From NCBI GenBank assembly GCA_965230795.1, contig OZ246020.1, forward strand, positions 2,790,001 to 2,854,000: a stretch of 64,000 bases of DNA, in the 5' to 3' direction. Both the position numbers and the translations under genes were made by a program. Below the pieces are notes generated by a model. That model was not told the origin of the DNA, made no database searches, and worked only from the letters and a program-made list of their open reading frames with translations. Every line of letters starts with the position of its first letter. Positions within the stretch are counted from its first letter, which is position 1. Source of the stretch: PZPK01 sp965230795 (GTDB lineage Bacteria; Pseudomonadota; Gammaproteobacteria; Pseudomonadales; Oleiphilaceae). Of the stretch, positions 7,341 through 17,088 are shown piece after piece.

Positions 7341-8942
7341 TTAGATGTTGTTGAACTGGTTAGAGGTGTTTTTCGCACCGCCAGCTTTCAGTGCACGATC
7401 ACCAGCGTAGTACTCTTTGTGATCGTCGCCGATGTCGGAACCAGCCATGTTCTGGTGCTTAACGCAAGCGATACCTTGACGGATCTCTTTACGCTGAACG
7501 CCTTCAACATAGCCCAGCATACCCGCATCACCGAAGTACTCTTTCGCCAGGTTATCAACAGACAGTGCAGTCGTGTGATAAGTAGGCAGAGTAATCAGGT
7601 GGTGGAATACGTTCGCTTCACGTGAAGTATCTGCCTGGAAGGTCTTGATGCGCGCATCCGCTTCAGCAGCCAGTTCGGAATCGTCGTACTCAGCACTCAT
7701 CAGACGGTCACGATCGTAGCCGGAAACATCTTTACCAGCCTCAACCCATGCATCGTAAGCTTGCTGACGGAAGTTCAGCGTCCAGTTGAATGATGGAGAG
7801 TTGTTGTAAACCAGTTTCGCGTCAGGGTGAACCTTGCGAACTTCGTCCATCATGCCTTTGATCTCGTGTACAGTAGGTACTGCAGTTTCGATCCACAGCA
7901 GATCTGCACCGGCATTGATTGCTTCGATACAATCGAATACGCAACGCTCATGACCAGTACCTTGACGGAACTGATACAGGCCGGAAGGCAGACGCTTAGG
8001 ACGAACCAGCTTGCCATTACGGCTGATCAGAACGTCACCTTCAGCAGTATCTTCAGGCGCAACTTCTTCAACGTCCAGGTAAGAGTTGTAAACGTCACCC
8101 TGGTCGCCTGGCTGTTGAACAACCGCGATTTCCTTAGTCAGGCCAGCACCTTCAGAGTCAGTACGAGCAACGATAATACCATCATCAACACCCAGCTCCA
8201 GGAAAGCGTAACGCAACGCGCGCAGCTTGTTGTGGAAGTCAGCGTGAGGAACGGTCACTTTACCGTCCTGGTGACCACATTGCTTCTCGTCAGCAACCTG
8301 GTTTTCGATTTGCAGCGCACAAGCACCCGCTTCGATCATCTGCTTGGCCATCAGGTAAGTTGCTTCAGCGTTACCGAAACCGGCATCGATGTCAGCAATG
8401 ATTGGCACAACGTGTGTTTCGTGATTGTCGATCTGGTTTTGGATGTCAGCTGCTTTCGCGTCATCACCCGCTTCACGCGCCTTGTCCAACTCACGGAACA
8501 GGCCACCCAGCTCACGTGCGTCTGCTTGACGCAGGAAGGTGTACAGTTCTTCTACCAGTGAAGCAACTGCAGTTTTCTCGTGCATGGACTGGTCAGGCAG
8601 AGGACCGAACTCAGAGCGCAGAGCTGCAACCATCCAACCAGAGAGGTACAAGTAACGACGTTCAGTGGAGCCGAAGTGCTTCTTGATAGAGATCAGCTTT
8701 TGCTGACCAACGAAACCGTGCCAGCAACCCAGGGATTGCGTGTATTTGGTCTTGTCCTTATCAAACTCAGCCATGTCGCGACGCATGATAGCCGCGGTGT
8801 ACTTGGCGATATCCAGACCGGTCTTGAATTTGTTCTGCGCACGCATGCGAGCGGCGTATTCTGGGTTGATTTCGCCCCATGGAGCGCCGGCAGCTTCTTT
8901 AAGGCCTGCGACTGCTTTGATGTCGTCTTGATATTGTGACAT
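7341..8942 (-). CDS. aceA: isocitrate lyase
   Basis: 533 aa, matching the long bacterial isocitrate lyase class (about 530 aa) rather than the 430-aa E. coli type. It cleaves isocitrate to glyoxylate and succinate, the first step of the glyoxylate shunt used for growth on acetate, fatty acids or alkanes. The catalytic loop reads EKQCGHQDGK, with nucleophile Cys222 and His224; the usual KKCGH has Gln in place of the second Lys, as in this subgroup. Metal- and substrate-contact stretches such as IIADIDAGFGNAEATYLM and LVYNNSPSFNW are present. It is a single-gene unit with its own terminator. No malate synthase or kinase/phosphatase gene is nearby. Confidence 0.97.
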   Translation of the reverse strand: MSQYQDDIKAVAGLKEAAGAPWGEINPEYAARMRAQNKFKTGLDIAKYTAAIMRRDMAEFDKDKTKYTQSLGCWHGFVGQQKLISIKKHFGSTERRYLYLSGWMVAALRSEFGPLPDQSMHEKTAVASLVEELYTFLRQADARELGGLFRELDKAREAGDDAKAADIQNQIDNHETHVVPIIADIDAGFGNAEATYLMAKQMIEAGACALQIENQVADEKQCGHQDGKVTVPHADFHNKLRALRYAFLELGVDDGIIVARTDSEGAGLTKEIAVVQQPGDQGDVYNSYLDVEEVAPEDTAEGDVLISRNGKLVRPKRLPSGLYQFRQGTGHERCVFDCIEAINAGADLLWIETAVPTVHEIKGMMDEVRKVHPDAKLVYNNSPSFNWTLNFRQQAYDAWVEAGKDVSGYDRDRLMSAEYDDSELAAEADARIKTFQADTSREANVFHHLITLPTYHTTALSVDNLAKEYFGDAGMLGYVEGVQRKEIRQGIACVKHQNMAGSDIGDDHKEYYAGDRALKAGGAKNTSNQFNNI

Positions 8943-9380
8943 TTGCTTATCCCTTGGTGTGAGGATTGGAGCTCTGAACGCCTGATAAAGACTGCGTTAA
9001 GAGCGGTGATTTGATTTCGGGGCGCATTCTAATCAAAGCCCTTCAATAAATACAATATATCGTTTCTATATTCGTTATATATGACATGAATACTCATGCT
9101 ATCGCGGAAGCATGTTTCAGCTGTCTTTCAATGACTTGCAGGCGCATTCTTACAATGAGCATCAAATCCCGGATAAAAAGGGATACAAAAAGACACTAAA
9201 GAAAGCGGTAGATACCCGACCGCACATAGAGCTGGGCAAGCGCGGCTTTCGGCAAACCTGGACGGTCTGCCGTGTGCGGAGTATACGTCAAAGGGAAAAT
9301 AGAAGGTCCATTAATAGAAGGACCTTTGATAGAAGAACCATTCATAGAAAAACATTAAAGGAAGGCAAACCAACACTTGG
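8943..9380. other. aceA upstream region without a supported gene
   Basis: 438 bp between the aceA start and the stop of the acyl-CoA dehydrogenase gene. The half next to aceA is AT-rich (about 9035-9085) and should hold its promoter. Around 9290-9355 short direct repeats of the type ATAGAAG/AACC recur. A plus-strand frame here encodes a very basic, low-complexity peptide and was rejected. Confidence 0.4.
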
Positions 9381-11183
9381 CTAATACCAGTCAGGCTGCA
9401 TTTCGTAGGGCACGCTATTTAGCGAGCGCAGTAATTCAGCCTGGGCATTAATCTCCGGCAACTCCCAGCTCAGATAATAGCGGGCTGCCTGGAGCTTACC
9501 GGAATAGAAACGGCGATCATCCTCATGGATACTATCCTTGCCCAGTGCGTTCACAGCCAATCCGGCCTGGCGCAACCAGATCCACGAAACCAGAACACGT
9601 CCAAACATATCCAGATATACGCTGGCATTGGCCAGTATACGATCCGGGTCCTGCGCCATCTTCATTGCCAGGGTCTGGGTCACATCATTTAAGGTATTCA
9701 GCGCCTGTTTTTGAGATTCGATCATTGCTGCCAACTCATCATTGGCAGACAGCTCAGCAAGACTTTCCGACATTACCTTGTTCAGCAGTCGATACCCAGC
9801 ACCCTGCTTCATCACCACTTTGCGACCCAGCAGATCGAGCCCCTGAATGCCTTCGGTACCTTCATGAATTGGGTTCAGGCGATTGTCCCGGTAATACTGT
9901 TCGACCGGATACTCGCGAATATAGCCTGCTCCGCCAAGCACCTGGATTGCCAGCTCATTGGCTTTTAAGCCGTATTTAGATGGAAACGATTTCACCATGG
10001 GTGTAATCAGATCGAGAAGCAAAAATGCGTCATCCCTCTCCTTCTCAGTCGGAGCGGAATGGGCATCTTCATAGAGCTGACTGGCATAGAAACACAGAGC
10101 CAGACTTCCCTCAGCGTAGGCTTTCTGCGCCAACAACATGCGCCGCACATCCGCGTGCTCAATAATGCTAATCTGTTTTGATTCCGGATCCTTATTGGAT
10201 GGATGCCGACCCTGAGGTCTCGTCCGCGCATACTCCAGGGAATAGTTGAAACCCTGATAGCCAAGCACGGCGGCACCCAGCCCTACTCCAGTACGCGCTT
10301 CGTTCATCATTTGGAACATGTAACTCAAACCTTTGTGGGGCTCACCCACCAGGTAAGCGGTCGCACCGCCCTTCTCACCAAAACTCAATACCGTTGAGGT
10401 GGTGTTACGGTAGCCCATCTTGTGCAGCAGGCCCGCCAGGGCAACGTCATTGCGCTCGCCCAGAGAGCCATCGTCGTTGACCAGATACTTGGGACAGATA
10501 AACAGCGAGATACCCTTGGTACCCGCAGGTGCGCCATCAATACGGGCCAGCACCATATGCACAATGTTGTCAGTCAATGACTGATCACCACCGGAGATAT
10601 ATATCTTCTGTCCGCTAATGCGGTAGCTGCCGTCTTCCTGGGGAATCGCCTTGGTAGTGATATCAGCCAGTGCCGATCCCTGTGCTGGCTCAGTCAAAGC
10701 CATCGTGCCGGCAAAACGGCCTGTTTTCATGTGAGCCAGAAAACGTGTTTGTTGATCCTGATTCCCGAAGGTGCGTATCAGATTGGCGGCGCCAATGGTC
10801 AGAAAACTGTAACCGGCACTGGCGACGTTGGCCGCATTAACATAGGACATCGCCACACGCAGAATCACTTCCGGAAGCTGCATGCCGTCTTCATCAAAAT
10901 CATAGTGAGCTGCCAGAAAACCGGCGTCTGCGAACGCATCCCACGCGGCTTGTGTTTCGGGAATCATCTCTACCTTTTCGCCATCAAACTTAGGCTCGTT
11001 GGCATCGCCCTTGGCATTGTGATTGGCAAAATATTTTTCGGCGATGGTTTTCGCGGTGTTCAAGGTGGCATCAAATATTTCCCTGGAGTGCTCGGCATAA
11101 CGCTCCCGTTGCAACAGCGCTTCCGTGTCCAGAAATTCATAGAGCAGAAATTCAATATCGCGATCATTGAGCAAGGGAGTCAT
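9381..11183 (-). CDS. acyl-CoA dehydrogenase, about 600-aa class
   Basis: 600 aa. This is a flavoprotein that oxidises acyl-CoA to trans-2-enoyl-CoA, the first beta-oxidation step. The FAD/substrate segments GTMALTEPAQGSALADI and YRISGQKIYISGGDQ are present. The catalytic base is in NPIHEGTEGIQGLDLLGRKV, and a C-terminal extension domain follows, as in the large bacterial family that also contains DmdC-type 3-methylmercaptopropionyl-CoA dehydrogenases. Chain-length specificity cannot be read. It is divergent from a TetR regulator, and the palindrome between them suggests repression lifted by an acyl-CoA. Confidence 0.92.
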   Translation of the reverse strand: MTPLLNDRDIEFLLYEFLDTEALLQRERYAEHSREIFDATLNTAKTIAEKYFANHNAKGDANEPKFDGEKVEMIPETQAAWDAFADAGFLAAHYDFDEDGMQLPEVILRVAMSYVNAANVASAGYSFLTIGAANLIRTFGNQDQQTRFLAHMKTGRFAGTMALTEPAQGSALADITTKAIPQEDGSYRISGQKIYISGGDQSLTDNIVHMVLARIDGAPAGTKGISLFICPKYLVNDDGSLGERNDVALAGLLHKMGYRNTTSTVLSFGEKGGATAYLVGEPHKGLSYMFQMMNEARTGVGLGAAVLGYQGFNYSLEYARTRPQGRHPSNKDPESKQISIIEHADVRRMLLAQKAYAEGSLALCFYASQLYEDAHSAPTEKERDDAFLLLDLITPMVKSFPSKYGLKANELAIQVLGGAGYIREYPVEQYYRDNRLNPIHEGTEGIQGLDLLGRKVVMKQGAGYRLLNKVMSESLAELSANDELAAMIESQKQALNTLNDVTQTLAMKMAQDPDRILANASVYLDMFGRVLVSWIWLRQAGLAVNALGKDSIHEDDRRFYSGKLQAARYYLSWELPEINAQAELLRSLNSVPYEMQPDWY

Positions 11184-11244
11184 GATGTATCCTGATTTCG
11201 GTAATGAAACAGCGTTGCGTCAAATTTCCAGCAACACCACTAAC

Positions 11245-11260
11245 ATGAACATACGTTCAT
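11245..11260. promoter_or_regulatory. palindromic operator between acyl-CoA dehydrogenase and tetR-type gene
   Basis: ATGAAC atac GTTCAT, six-base arms with a four-base centre, 62 bp before the dehydrogenase start and 55 bp before the regulator start. This is the type of site bound by TetR-family acyl-CoA-responsive repressors. Confidence 0.65.
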
Positions 11261-11268
11261 TGTATTTT

Positions 11269-11277
11269 TGCTATAAT
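11269..11277 (+). promoter_or_regulatory. extended -10 promoter of the TetR gene
   Basis: TGCTATAAT, a perfect extended -10 (TG-N-TATAAT), lies 37 bp before the regulator ATG. The palindrome at 11245-11260 covers its -35 position, so bound repressor would block its own promoter. Confidence 0.55.
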
Positions 11278-11314
11278 TTCGACTTATTGTCAATGATGAA
11301 TAAGTAAGCCAACT

Positions 11315-11986
11315 ATGACCCATAGCCATAAACGCTGCTTTGACTTCCAGAATTTCAAGCAGGATTGCCCCCTCACCCACACAGCAATCATCGAGCACAT
11401 CAGTCAGGAACGCTTTGCCGGACTACCCGGGAAGCGGGCAGAAAAAGCGCGTCAGAATCTACATACCATAATCGATTCCACCTTTTCTCTTTCCAATGAA
11501 ATCGGTTTTGCCAAAATGTCCATGCGGGATCTTCACAAGGACTGCGGCTTAAGCCTTGGCAGTCTCTATAACTATTTTGACAGCAAAGAAGCGCTGGCCA
11601 TGTGCATTACCGATACCTTGCACCACATTGCCTTTGACTGGCTGCCTCAGCTCGTTGACGACAAGCACTCTCCCGCTCAGCGTCTTGAACACCTGGTGCG
11701 GGGCCACATTTACCTGAGCGAACTGCTGCGTCCGTGGTTCTATTTTGTATATATGGAAGTAAAAACCCTGCCTGATGCCCACAAGCAAAGAGCCTGCGAG
11801 GTGGAATTGAAATTCCAGGCACTGCTGGAAGACATTTACCAAAACCCCTTACTGCCTGCCTCCCATGTCATGGCGCTGATGCAGGACTGGCACCTCAAAC
11901 ACTGGAAATACAAGCTTCTGGATATCGATGCATTTGCGGACAGCGTTGTCGCCATCGCACAATCCTGGATTCCCCGCACACACTGA
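11315..11986 (+). CDS. TetR/AcrR-family transcriptional regulator
   Basis: 223 aa. The helix-turn-helix (FAKMSMRDLHKDCGLSLGSLYNYFDSKEALAMCI) lies at about residues 65-98. An N-terminal extension of about 45 residues comes first, longer than usual, so an internal start is possible. The C-terminal half is a helical ligand-binding domain. It is divergent from the acyl-CoA dehydrogenase, and the shared palindrome overlaps its promoter; a role as an acyl-CoA-responsive repressor of that gene and of itself is inferred. Confidence 0.85.
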   Translation: MTHSHKRCFDFQNFKQDCPLTHTAIIEHISQERFAGLPGKRAEKARQNLHTIIDSTFSLSNEIGFAKMSMRDLHKDCGLSLGSLYNYFDSKEALAMCITDTLHHIAFDWLPQLVDDKHSPAQRLEHLVRGHIYLSELLRPWFYFVYMEVKTLPDAHKQRACEVELKFQALLEDIYQNPLLPASHVMALMQDWHLKHWKYKLLDIDAFADSVVAIAQSWIPRTH

Positions 11987-12104
11987 GAGAACTGTAGCAA
12001 TACTCGGATGCTCGCGGGTTGCCAATCGCTACGGTTTTATTTGCCGGAAACTTTCGCTACATTGGCTCTGGCTGAAGACGCCACCACTGATACGAGGATA
12101 ATAA

Positions 12105-14006
12105 ATGGCTGCACCTGACCGCCCTCAAGCAAATCCTGATGACAGCGATGAAAAAGACCTTAACACGCGGCATCCGGTATTTGACTGGCGCCCTTTTCTG
12201 CTGACCCTGGTGACCTTTTTTGTTTACTTGAGTTTGTCGCAACCGGGCGGATCTGGAACAGATGTTCTGAGCTATTCCGAATTCAAGCAACTGGTACGGG
12301 AAAACCAGATTGCCGAGGTAACGATTCAGGGTCAGGAGCTAAGTGGCCAACGCAAAACCAGCGCGGCAGAAGCCAATGCCAAACGCTTTACCTCGCGTAT
12401 TCCCGAGCTGGGTGATGACACCCTGATTCCCCTGCTGGAAACTCATGATGTCGCCATTGTCGCAAAATCCAGCGAGTGGCCCCTCTGGCTGAGCATCATG
12501 CTGAACGTACTGCCCTGGCTGCTGATTTTCGGCTTGTTCGCCTACAGTAACCACGCCCTGCAATCCCGTATGGGAGGTAATCGTTTTTTGGGTTTATCGA
12601 ACTCCAAGGCTCGCCTTTATGAAAAACTGAATGTAGAACTGGGTTTTGATGATGTCGCCGGATTGGAGTCTGCCAAATCCGATCTACAGGAAGTAATCGA
12701 GTATCTGACCCAACCGGAAAGATTCCGGCAACTGGGCGCGCAGTTGCCAAAAGGCATTCTGATGATGGGCCCTCCGGGTACAGGCAAGACGCTGCTGGCG
12801 AAAGCCACTGCCGCAGAGGCAGGGGTGCCCTTTTACAGTATCAGTGGTTCGGAGTTCATTGAAATGTTCGTGGGTGTTGGTGCCTCACGCGTTCGCGCCA
12901 TGTTTCAGGAGGCCCGAGAAAAAGCCCCTTCACTGATATTTATTGATGAGATCGATTCAGTTGGGCGCGTGCGCGGCACTGGTATGGGCGGCGGTAACGA
13001 CGAGCGCGAACAAACACTGAATCAGATCCTGGCAGAGATGGATGGTTTTGCCTCCACTGAACCGGTTGTGGTTCTGGCCGCTACCAACCGGCCGGATGTA
13101 CTTGATCCCGCCCTGCTGCGACCAGGTCGATTTGATCGCAAAGTCACGCTCGAATTACCGCAACGCAAGGCGCGGCAGCAGATCCTGCAGGTACACGCAC
13201 GCAACAAACCGATTGCCAGTGATATTGATCTGGATGACTACGCCGCTCGCACCATTGGTTTTTCCGGTGCAGATCTGCGCAATCTGGTTAACGAAGCGGC
13301 CCTCCATGCAGCCAGACAACGCAAGACTGAAATCACGCATGCGGATTTCGAATACGCTCATGACAAGATTCTGCTTGGCTCCGAAGGTCAGGAAATACTG
13401 AACCCGAAAGACCGTGAACGTATTGCTTTCCATGAATCCGGCCATGCTCTGACCGCCTTTTTGTCTCCCGATGCCGACCCACTCAGCAAAATCACTATCA
13501 TTCCCAGGGGTCGTGCATTGGGCGTCACCGAAACCCTACCGAAAGAAGACCGGCTGAATTTTCAGCAGCGCTATCTTGAACAACGACTGGCTGTACTTTT
13601 GGGTGGTCGCTGCGCAGAAAAACTGGTGTATGGTGACCTCAGTTCAGGCGCCGGCGACGATCTTAAACAGGCAACCCGGCTGGCCCGCTCCATGGTGTCC
13701 CAATGGGGCATGAGCGAGCGGCTCGGACCGGTCCACTATCCTCAGCACGAGACCCACCCTTTCCTGGGTATGGATATGGCGCAGCCCCAGGACTTCAGTG
13801 ACAAAACCGCGCGACTCATTGACGAAGAAGTCGAAAGCTTGCTCAAACGCATGGAAAGGGAAACATTCAAACTGTTGTCTGAACATCGTCCACAACTGGA
13901 TAACCTGGCCAACAGTCTGCTTGAATACGAAACGCTTGAACGCCAGCAAATTGAACAGATTCTGCAACCTGCGCCGAAAGCTGAGGCGCACACCACCGAG
14001 CCATAG
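12105..14006 (+). CDS. FtsH-family membrane ATP-dependent zinc metalloprotease
   Basis: 633 aa. Two N-terminal membrane helices (about residues 28-45 and 125-145) flank a periplasmic domain. Then come an AAA+ ATPase with Walker A GPPGTGKT (222-229), Walker B LIFIDEID and the pore/second-region segments, and an M41 peptidase domain with HESGH (His443, Glu444, His447) and a downstream metal-ligand Asp in SGAGDDLKQAT (about 517). FtsH degrades misassembled membrane proteins and selected cytosolic proteins. The usual chromosomal ftsH neighbours (rlmE, folP) are absent, so this may be a second FtsH paralogue. It ends 62 bp before mtaD. Confidence 0.93.
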   Translation: MAAPDRPQANPDDSDEKDLNTRHPVFDWRPFLLTLVTFFVYLSLSQPGGSGTDVLSYSEFKQLVRENQIAEVTIQGQELSGQRKTSAAEANAKRFTSRIPELGDDTLIPLLETHDVAIVAKSSEWPLWLSIMLNVLPWLLIFGLFAYSNHALQSRMGGNRFLGLSNSKARLYEKLNVELGFDDVAGLESAKSDLQEVIEYLTQPERFRQLGAQLPKGILMMGPPGTGKTLLAKATAAEAGVPFYSISGSEFIEMFVGVGASRVRAMFQEAREKAPSLIFIDEIDSVGRVRGTGMGGGNDEREQTLNQILAEMDGFASTEPVVVLAATNRPDVLDPALLRPGRFDRKVTLELPQRKARQQILQVHARNKPIASDIDLDDYAARTIGFSGADLRNLVNEAALHAARQRKTEITHADFEYAHDKILLGSEGQEILNPKDRERIAFHESGHALTAFLSPDADPLSKITIIPRGRALGVTETLPKEDRLNFQQRYLEQRLAVLLGGRCAEKLVYGDLSSGAGDDLKQATRLARSMVSQWGMSERLGPVHYPQHETHPFLGMDMAQPQDFSDKTARLIDEEVESLLKRMERETFKLLSEHRPQLDNLANSLLEYETLERQQIEQILQPAPKAEAHTTEP

Positions 14007-14068
14007 TGCTGCCTGGGGAACTTGTTTATACTGCCGTCGATACACATTTACATTGCCAACAAAATATC

Positions 14069-15406
14069 ATGCAAAGCGTCTCTACTCTGATTCACGCCCA
14101 ATGGGTACTCCCCATCGCACCTGAAAACACAGCGCTGGCCGAACACAGCGTTGTCATTGATCAAGGTCGTATTCTTGCCGTTCTGCCAAGTGACCAGGCT
14201 CGCCACCACTATCAGTCAGAATACACCTTCGAGCTGCCTCATCACGCCATTATGCCTGGCTTGATCAACACGCATGGTCATCTGGCCATGAGCCTGTTCC
14301 GCGGACTGGCAGATGACCTGCCGCTGATGGAATGGCTGAACAAGCACATATGGCCTGCAGAAGGCGCCTGGGTGTCGGAGGCCTTCGTACGGGATGGCTG
14401 CCAACTGGCGATGGCTGAAATGATCCGTGGTGGCACCACCTGTTTCAGCGATATGTATTTCTTCCCGGAAGTGGTTGCTGAAGAAGCCGACCGACTGGGC
14501 ATGCGCGCCCAGCTTTGCTGCCCCATACTGGATTTCCCCACTGTTTGGGGAAGTGGACCGGATGAATACATCGATAAATCACTGGCTCTGGCGACGCAAT
14601 ACCGGAACCACCCCCTGCTTCGCGTTGGACTCGGCCCTCACGCGCCTTACACCGTATCCGACGCACCTATGGAACGAATACGGGACCTGGCTCGTGAGCA
14701 CAAACTGCCGGTACAGATCCATCTGCATGAAACCGAGCACGAAGTAACAGAGGCTGTGGCGCAAAACCAGAAACGCCCGATACGCCGGCTGAGCGAGCTT
14801 GGCCTGTTGTCACCGGATCTGTCTCTTCAATGCGTTCATATGACCGCATTGAATGACGAAGATATTGCGTCGGTAAAAGCTGCCAATGCCCACGTGCTGC
14901 ACTGCCCGGAATCGAATCTGAAACTGGCCAGCGGCTTTTGTCCAACGGCGCGTCTTCTCGATAAGGGAATTAATGTGGCTCTGGGCACAGATGGCGCCGC
15001 CAGTAACAATGATCTCGATATGTTGGGTGAGACGCGCACCGCGGCCCTCATCGCCAAAGCAGTATCGGGCAATGCTGCGGCGGTCAATGCCCATGAAGCA
15101 CTGAAAATGGCCACCTTGAACGGGGCCATGGCATTGGGTATCGATTCGTTGACCGGATCACTGGAATCAGGAAAGGCAGCCGACATCATTGCCATCGACC
15201 TCAACAGTCTCAACAGCCAACCCAGTTATGATCCGATATCAGACATTGTTTACTCCGTTGCTTCGAATCAGGTCAGCCATAGCTGGATCGCCGGTAAACA
15301 ACAGCTTCACCAGGGTGAACTTTTACACCTGGATGCACGTAAACTAATTGAAACAGCCAAAGTATGGGCAGAAAAGATTAAAGAAACGGACGACCAGGCT
15401 CAGTAA
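14069..15406 (+). CDS. mtaD: 5-methylthioadenosine / S-adenosylhomocysteine deaminase (TRZ/ATZ amidohydrolase family)
   Basis: 445 aa from ATG at 14069; a frame start at 14006 would overlap the protease stop and adds 21 atypical residues. Amidohydrolase metal and substrate motifs are all visible: NTHGHLAMSLFRG (H-x-H), GLGPHAPYTVS, HLHETEHEV and ALGTDGAASNNDLDM. Enzymes of this group deaminate 5-methylthioadenosine, S-adenosylhomocysteine or related adenosines in nucleoside salvage. In Pseudomonas the order mtaD-ubiG-mupP-yciK is conserved; the first three are kept here. Confidence 0.88.
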   Translation: MQSVSTLIHAQWVLPIAPENTALAEHSVVIDQGRILAVLPSDQARHHYQSEYTFELPHHAIMPGLINTHGHLAMSLFRGLADDLPLMEWLNKHIWPAEGAWVSEAFVRDGCQLAMAEMIRGGTTCFSDMYFFPEVVAEEADRLGMRAQLCCPILDFPTVWGSGPDEYIDKSLALATQYRNHPLLRVGLGPHAPYTVSDAPMERIRDLAREHKLPVQIHLHETEHEVTEAVAQNQKRPIRRLSELGLLSPDLSLQCVHMTALNDEDIASVKAANAHVLHCPESNLKLASGFCPTARLLDKGINVALGTDGAASNNDLDMLGETRTAALIAKAVSGNAAAVNAHEALKMATLNGAMALGIDSLTGSLESGKAADIIAIDLNSLNSQPSYDPISDIVYSVASNQVSHSWIAGKQQLHQGELLHLDARKLIETAKVWAEKIKETDDQAQ

Positions 15407-15463
15407 ACCCTGCCTGCCAAGCAAATGGTCGCAGATCGTTACACAACCGAGAGAAAGACATAG

Positions 15464-16177
15464 ATGAATGCTCCCCGTGCCAACGTCGACCCACAGGAAA
15501 TCGCCAAGTTTGAAGCCCTGGCGAACCGCTGGTGGGACAAGGAAAGCGAGTTCAAACCTCTTCACGACATTAACCCCTTGCGGCTCAACTACATTGATGA
15601 GCGTGCGCCATTGCCTGGCAAGCGTGTGCTCGATGTAGGCTGCGGCGGTGGCATACTCTCTGAGGGCATGGCCCAGCGCGGCGCCCATGTCGTTGGTATT
15701 GATATGGGTGAAGCACCTTTGAACGTCGCGCGCCTGCATGGTCTGGAAAGCGGCGTTGATGTGGATTACCGACAGATGACAGTGGAAACCCTGGCCGAAG
15801 AAGAAGCCGGCAGTTTTGATGTCGTCACCTGCCTCGAAATGCTCGAGCATGTGCCGGAACCGGCGTCAATCATTCAGGCCTGCGCACGTCTGCTGAAACC
15901 CGGTGGCCATCTGTTTTTGTCCACCATTAACCGCAACCCCAAAGCCTATCTGTTTGCCATCGTCGGCGCCGAGCACGTCCTGAAATTGCTCCCCAAAGGC
16001 ACCCACGAATACAAGAAGTTCATCAAGCCATCTGAACTGACTCGCTACGTCCGTCAGGCCCGACTTGAATTCAGGGACCTGACGGGCATGACTTACAATC
16101 CCTTCCTGAAATCCTACAGCCTGAATTCGGATGTGGATGTGAACTACCTGATGCATGCACAAAAACTGGATGACTGA
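15464..16177 (+). CDS. ubiG: ubiquinone biosynthesis O-methyltransferase UbiG
   Basis: 237 aa. It performs both O-methylations in ubiquinone synthesis, using S-adenosylmethionine. The N-terminal IAKFEALANRWWDKESEFKPLHDINPLRL is diagnostic of UbiG, followed by the SAM-binding VLDVGCGGGILSEGMA and the post-I acidic residue in VVGIDMG. Its link with mtaD may be functional, since both act around SAM and SAH metabolism. It is followed immediately by the phosphatase gene, with stop and start overlapping. Confidence 0.96.
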   Translation: MNAPRANVDPQEIAKFEALANRWWDKESEFKPLHDINPLRLNYIDERAPLPGKRVLDVGCGGGILSEGMAQRGAHVVGIDMGEAPLNVARLHGLESGVDVDYRQMTVETLAEEEAGSFDVVTCLEMLEHVPEPASIIQACARLLKPGGHLFLSTINRNPKAYLFAIVGAEHVLKLLPKGTHEYKKFIKPSELTRYVRQARLEFRDLTGMTYNPFLKSYSLNSDVDVNYLMHAQKLDD

Positions 16178-16862
16178 TCAAATACTCAAAACGATAAAGA
16201 CTCCCAGGGCAGTGCTGTTCGATCTCGATGGCACCCTGGTGGATACGGCGGGCGATTTTATTGAAGTACTTAACCGCCAGCGCGTGTTGCATCAGCTCCC
16301 TCCTTTGCCCGAAAAAACGATACGCGATGAAGTGTCCAACGGTGCCAGAGCGCTGACCAGCCTCGCCTTTGGCGGTGAACCCGGAGAGCCGGTTTTCGAA
16401 GCGCGCCGTCAAGAACTGCTGGATCTGTATCTAGATGAAGTCGGGAACAGTGCCTGGCTGTTTCCGGGAATGGATGAATTGCTCAAGCATCTGGAACAAC
16501 AGAATATTCACTGGGGCGTCGTCACCAACAAACCCCGACTGTATACCGAACGCCTGCTGGAGCGCCTGCTGCTTTCCAAACGCTGTGCGGTGACGGTGTG
16601 CCCTGACGACATCGATCAACGCAAACCCCATCCAGAGGGCCTCTTCAAAGCCAATAATGCGCTTGGTCTACAGAGCGAGCACACCTGGTATGTGGGCGAT
16701 CATCTCCGCGACATTGAAGCCGGGCAACGCGCGGGCATGCTGACTGTCGCTGCCTGCTATGGCTACGTTGAAGATCCCGAAATCTGTCATAGCTGGGGCG
16801 CCAGCTGGTGCATTGATCACCCCTCTGAGCTATTGAATTTACTGAACAATCTGACGCCCTAG
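16170..16862 (+). CDS. mupP: HAD-superfamily phosphatase, MupP-like (N-acetylmuramate 6-phosphate phosphatase)
   Basis: 230 aa from ATG at 16170, whose ATGACTGA overlaps the ubiG stop; an ATG 15 bp upstream is the alternative. HAD motif I is VLFDLDGTLVDT, motif II VVTNKP, motif III the Lys in DQRKPHPEG, and motif IV WYVGDHLRDIEAG. The nearest large family is phosphoglycolate phosphatase (Gph). Position directly after ubiG matches Pseudomonas MupP, which feeds the AmgK/MurU peptidoglycan recycling route, so MupP is favoured. The enzyme is cytoplasmic. Confidence 0.78.
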   Translation: MTDQILKTIKTPRAVLFDLDGTLVDTAGDFIEVLNRQRVLHQLPPLPEKTIRDEVSNGARALTSLAFGGEPGEPVFEARRQELLDLYLDEVGNSAWLFPGMDELLKHLEQQNIHWGVVTNKPRLYTERLLERLLLSKRCAVTVCPDDIDQRKPHPEGLFKANNALGLQSEHTWYVGDHLRDIEAGQRAGMLTVAACYGYVEDPEICHSWGASWCIDHPSELLNLLNNLTP

Positions 16863-16878
16863 CGCGCACCAAAACAGG

Positions 16879-16905
16879 GATTTTCACGGTTCGACCGGGA
16901 AAATC
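16879..16905. other. strong hairpin after the mtaD-ubiG-mupP unit
   Basis: Arms GATTTTCACGGT (16879-16890) and ACCGGGAAAATC (16894-16905) pair at 11 of 12 positions around a TCG loop, starting 16 bp after the mupP-like stop. There is no T tract, so it may mark the 3' end by blocking exonucleases rather than act as a classical terminator. Confidence 0.5.
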
Positions 16906-17088
16906 GTGGATTGCTTCAACAATACACAAGTAAAACCTGTGCTTTTGCTGAAATCATCTATGCTTATATTTAGACGGTTGCCTGAGTCGCACGTGGATAT
17001 GGGCCCTTTCCTACTCTCTCACGCTGCTTCATCTTTTGCGAGGCACTCGCTTTCACCCACAAATTGAGGTTTACGTTTAGGAGAACGC

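Noticed and set aside
9112..9384. 90-codon plus-strand frame upstream of aceA
   Set aside because: Very basic, low-complexity product rich in RR and NRR repeats from short DNA repeats, no ribosome site, and it runs into the 3' end of the acyl-CoA dehydrogenase gene.
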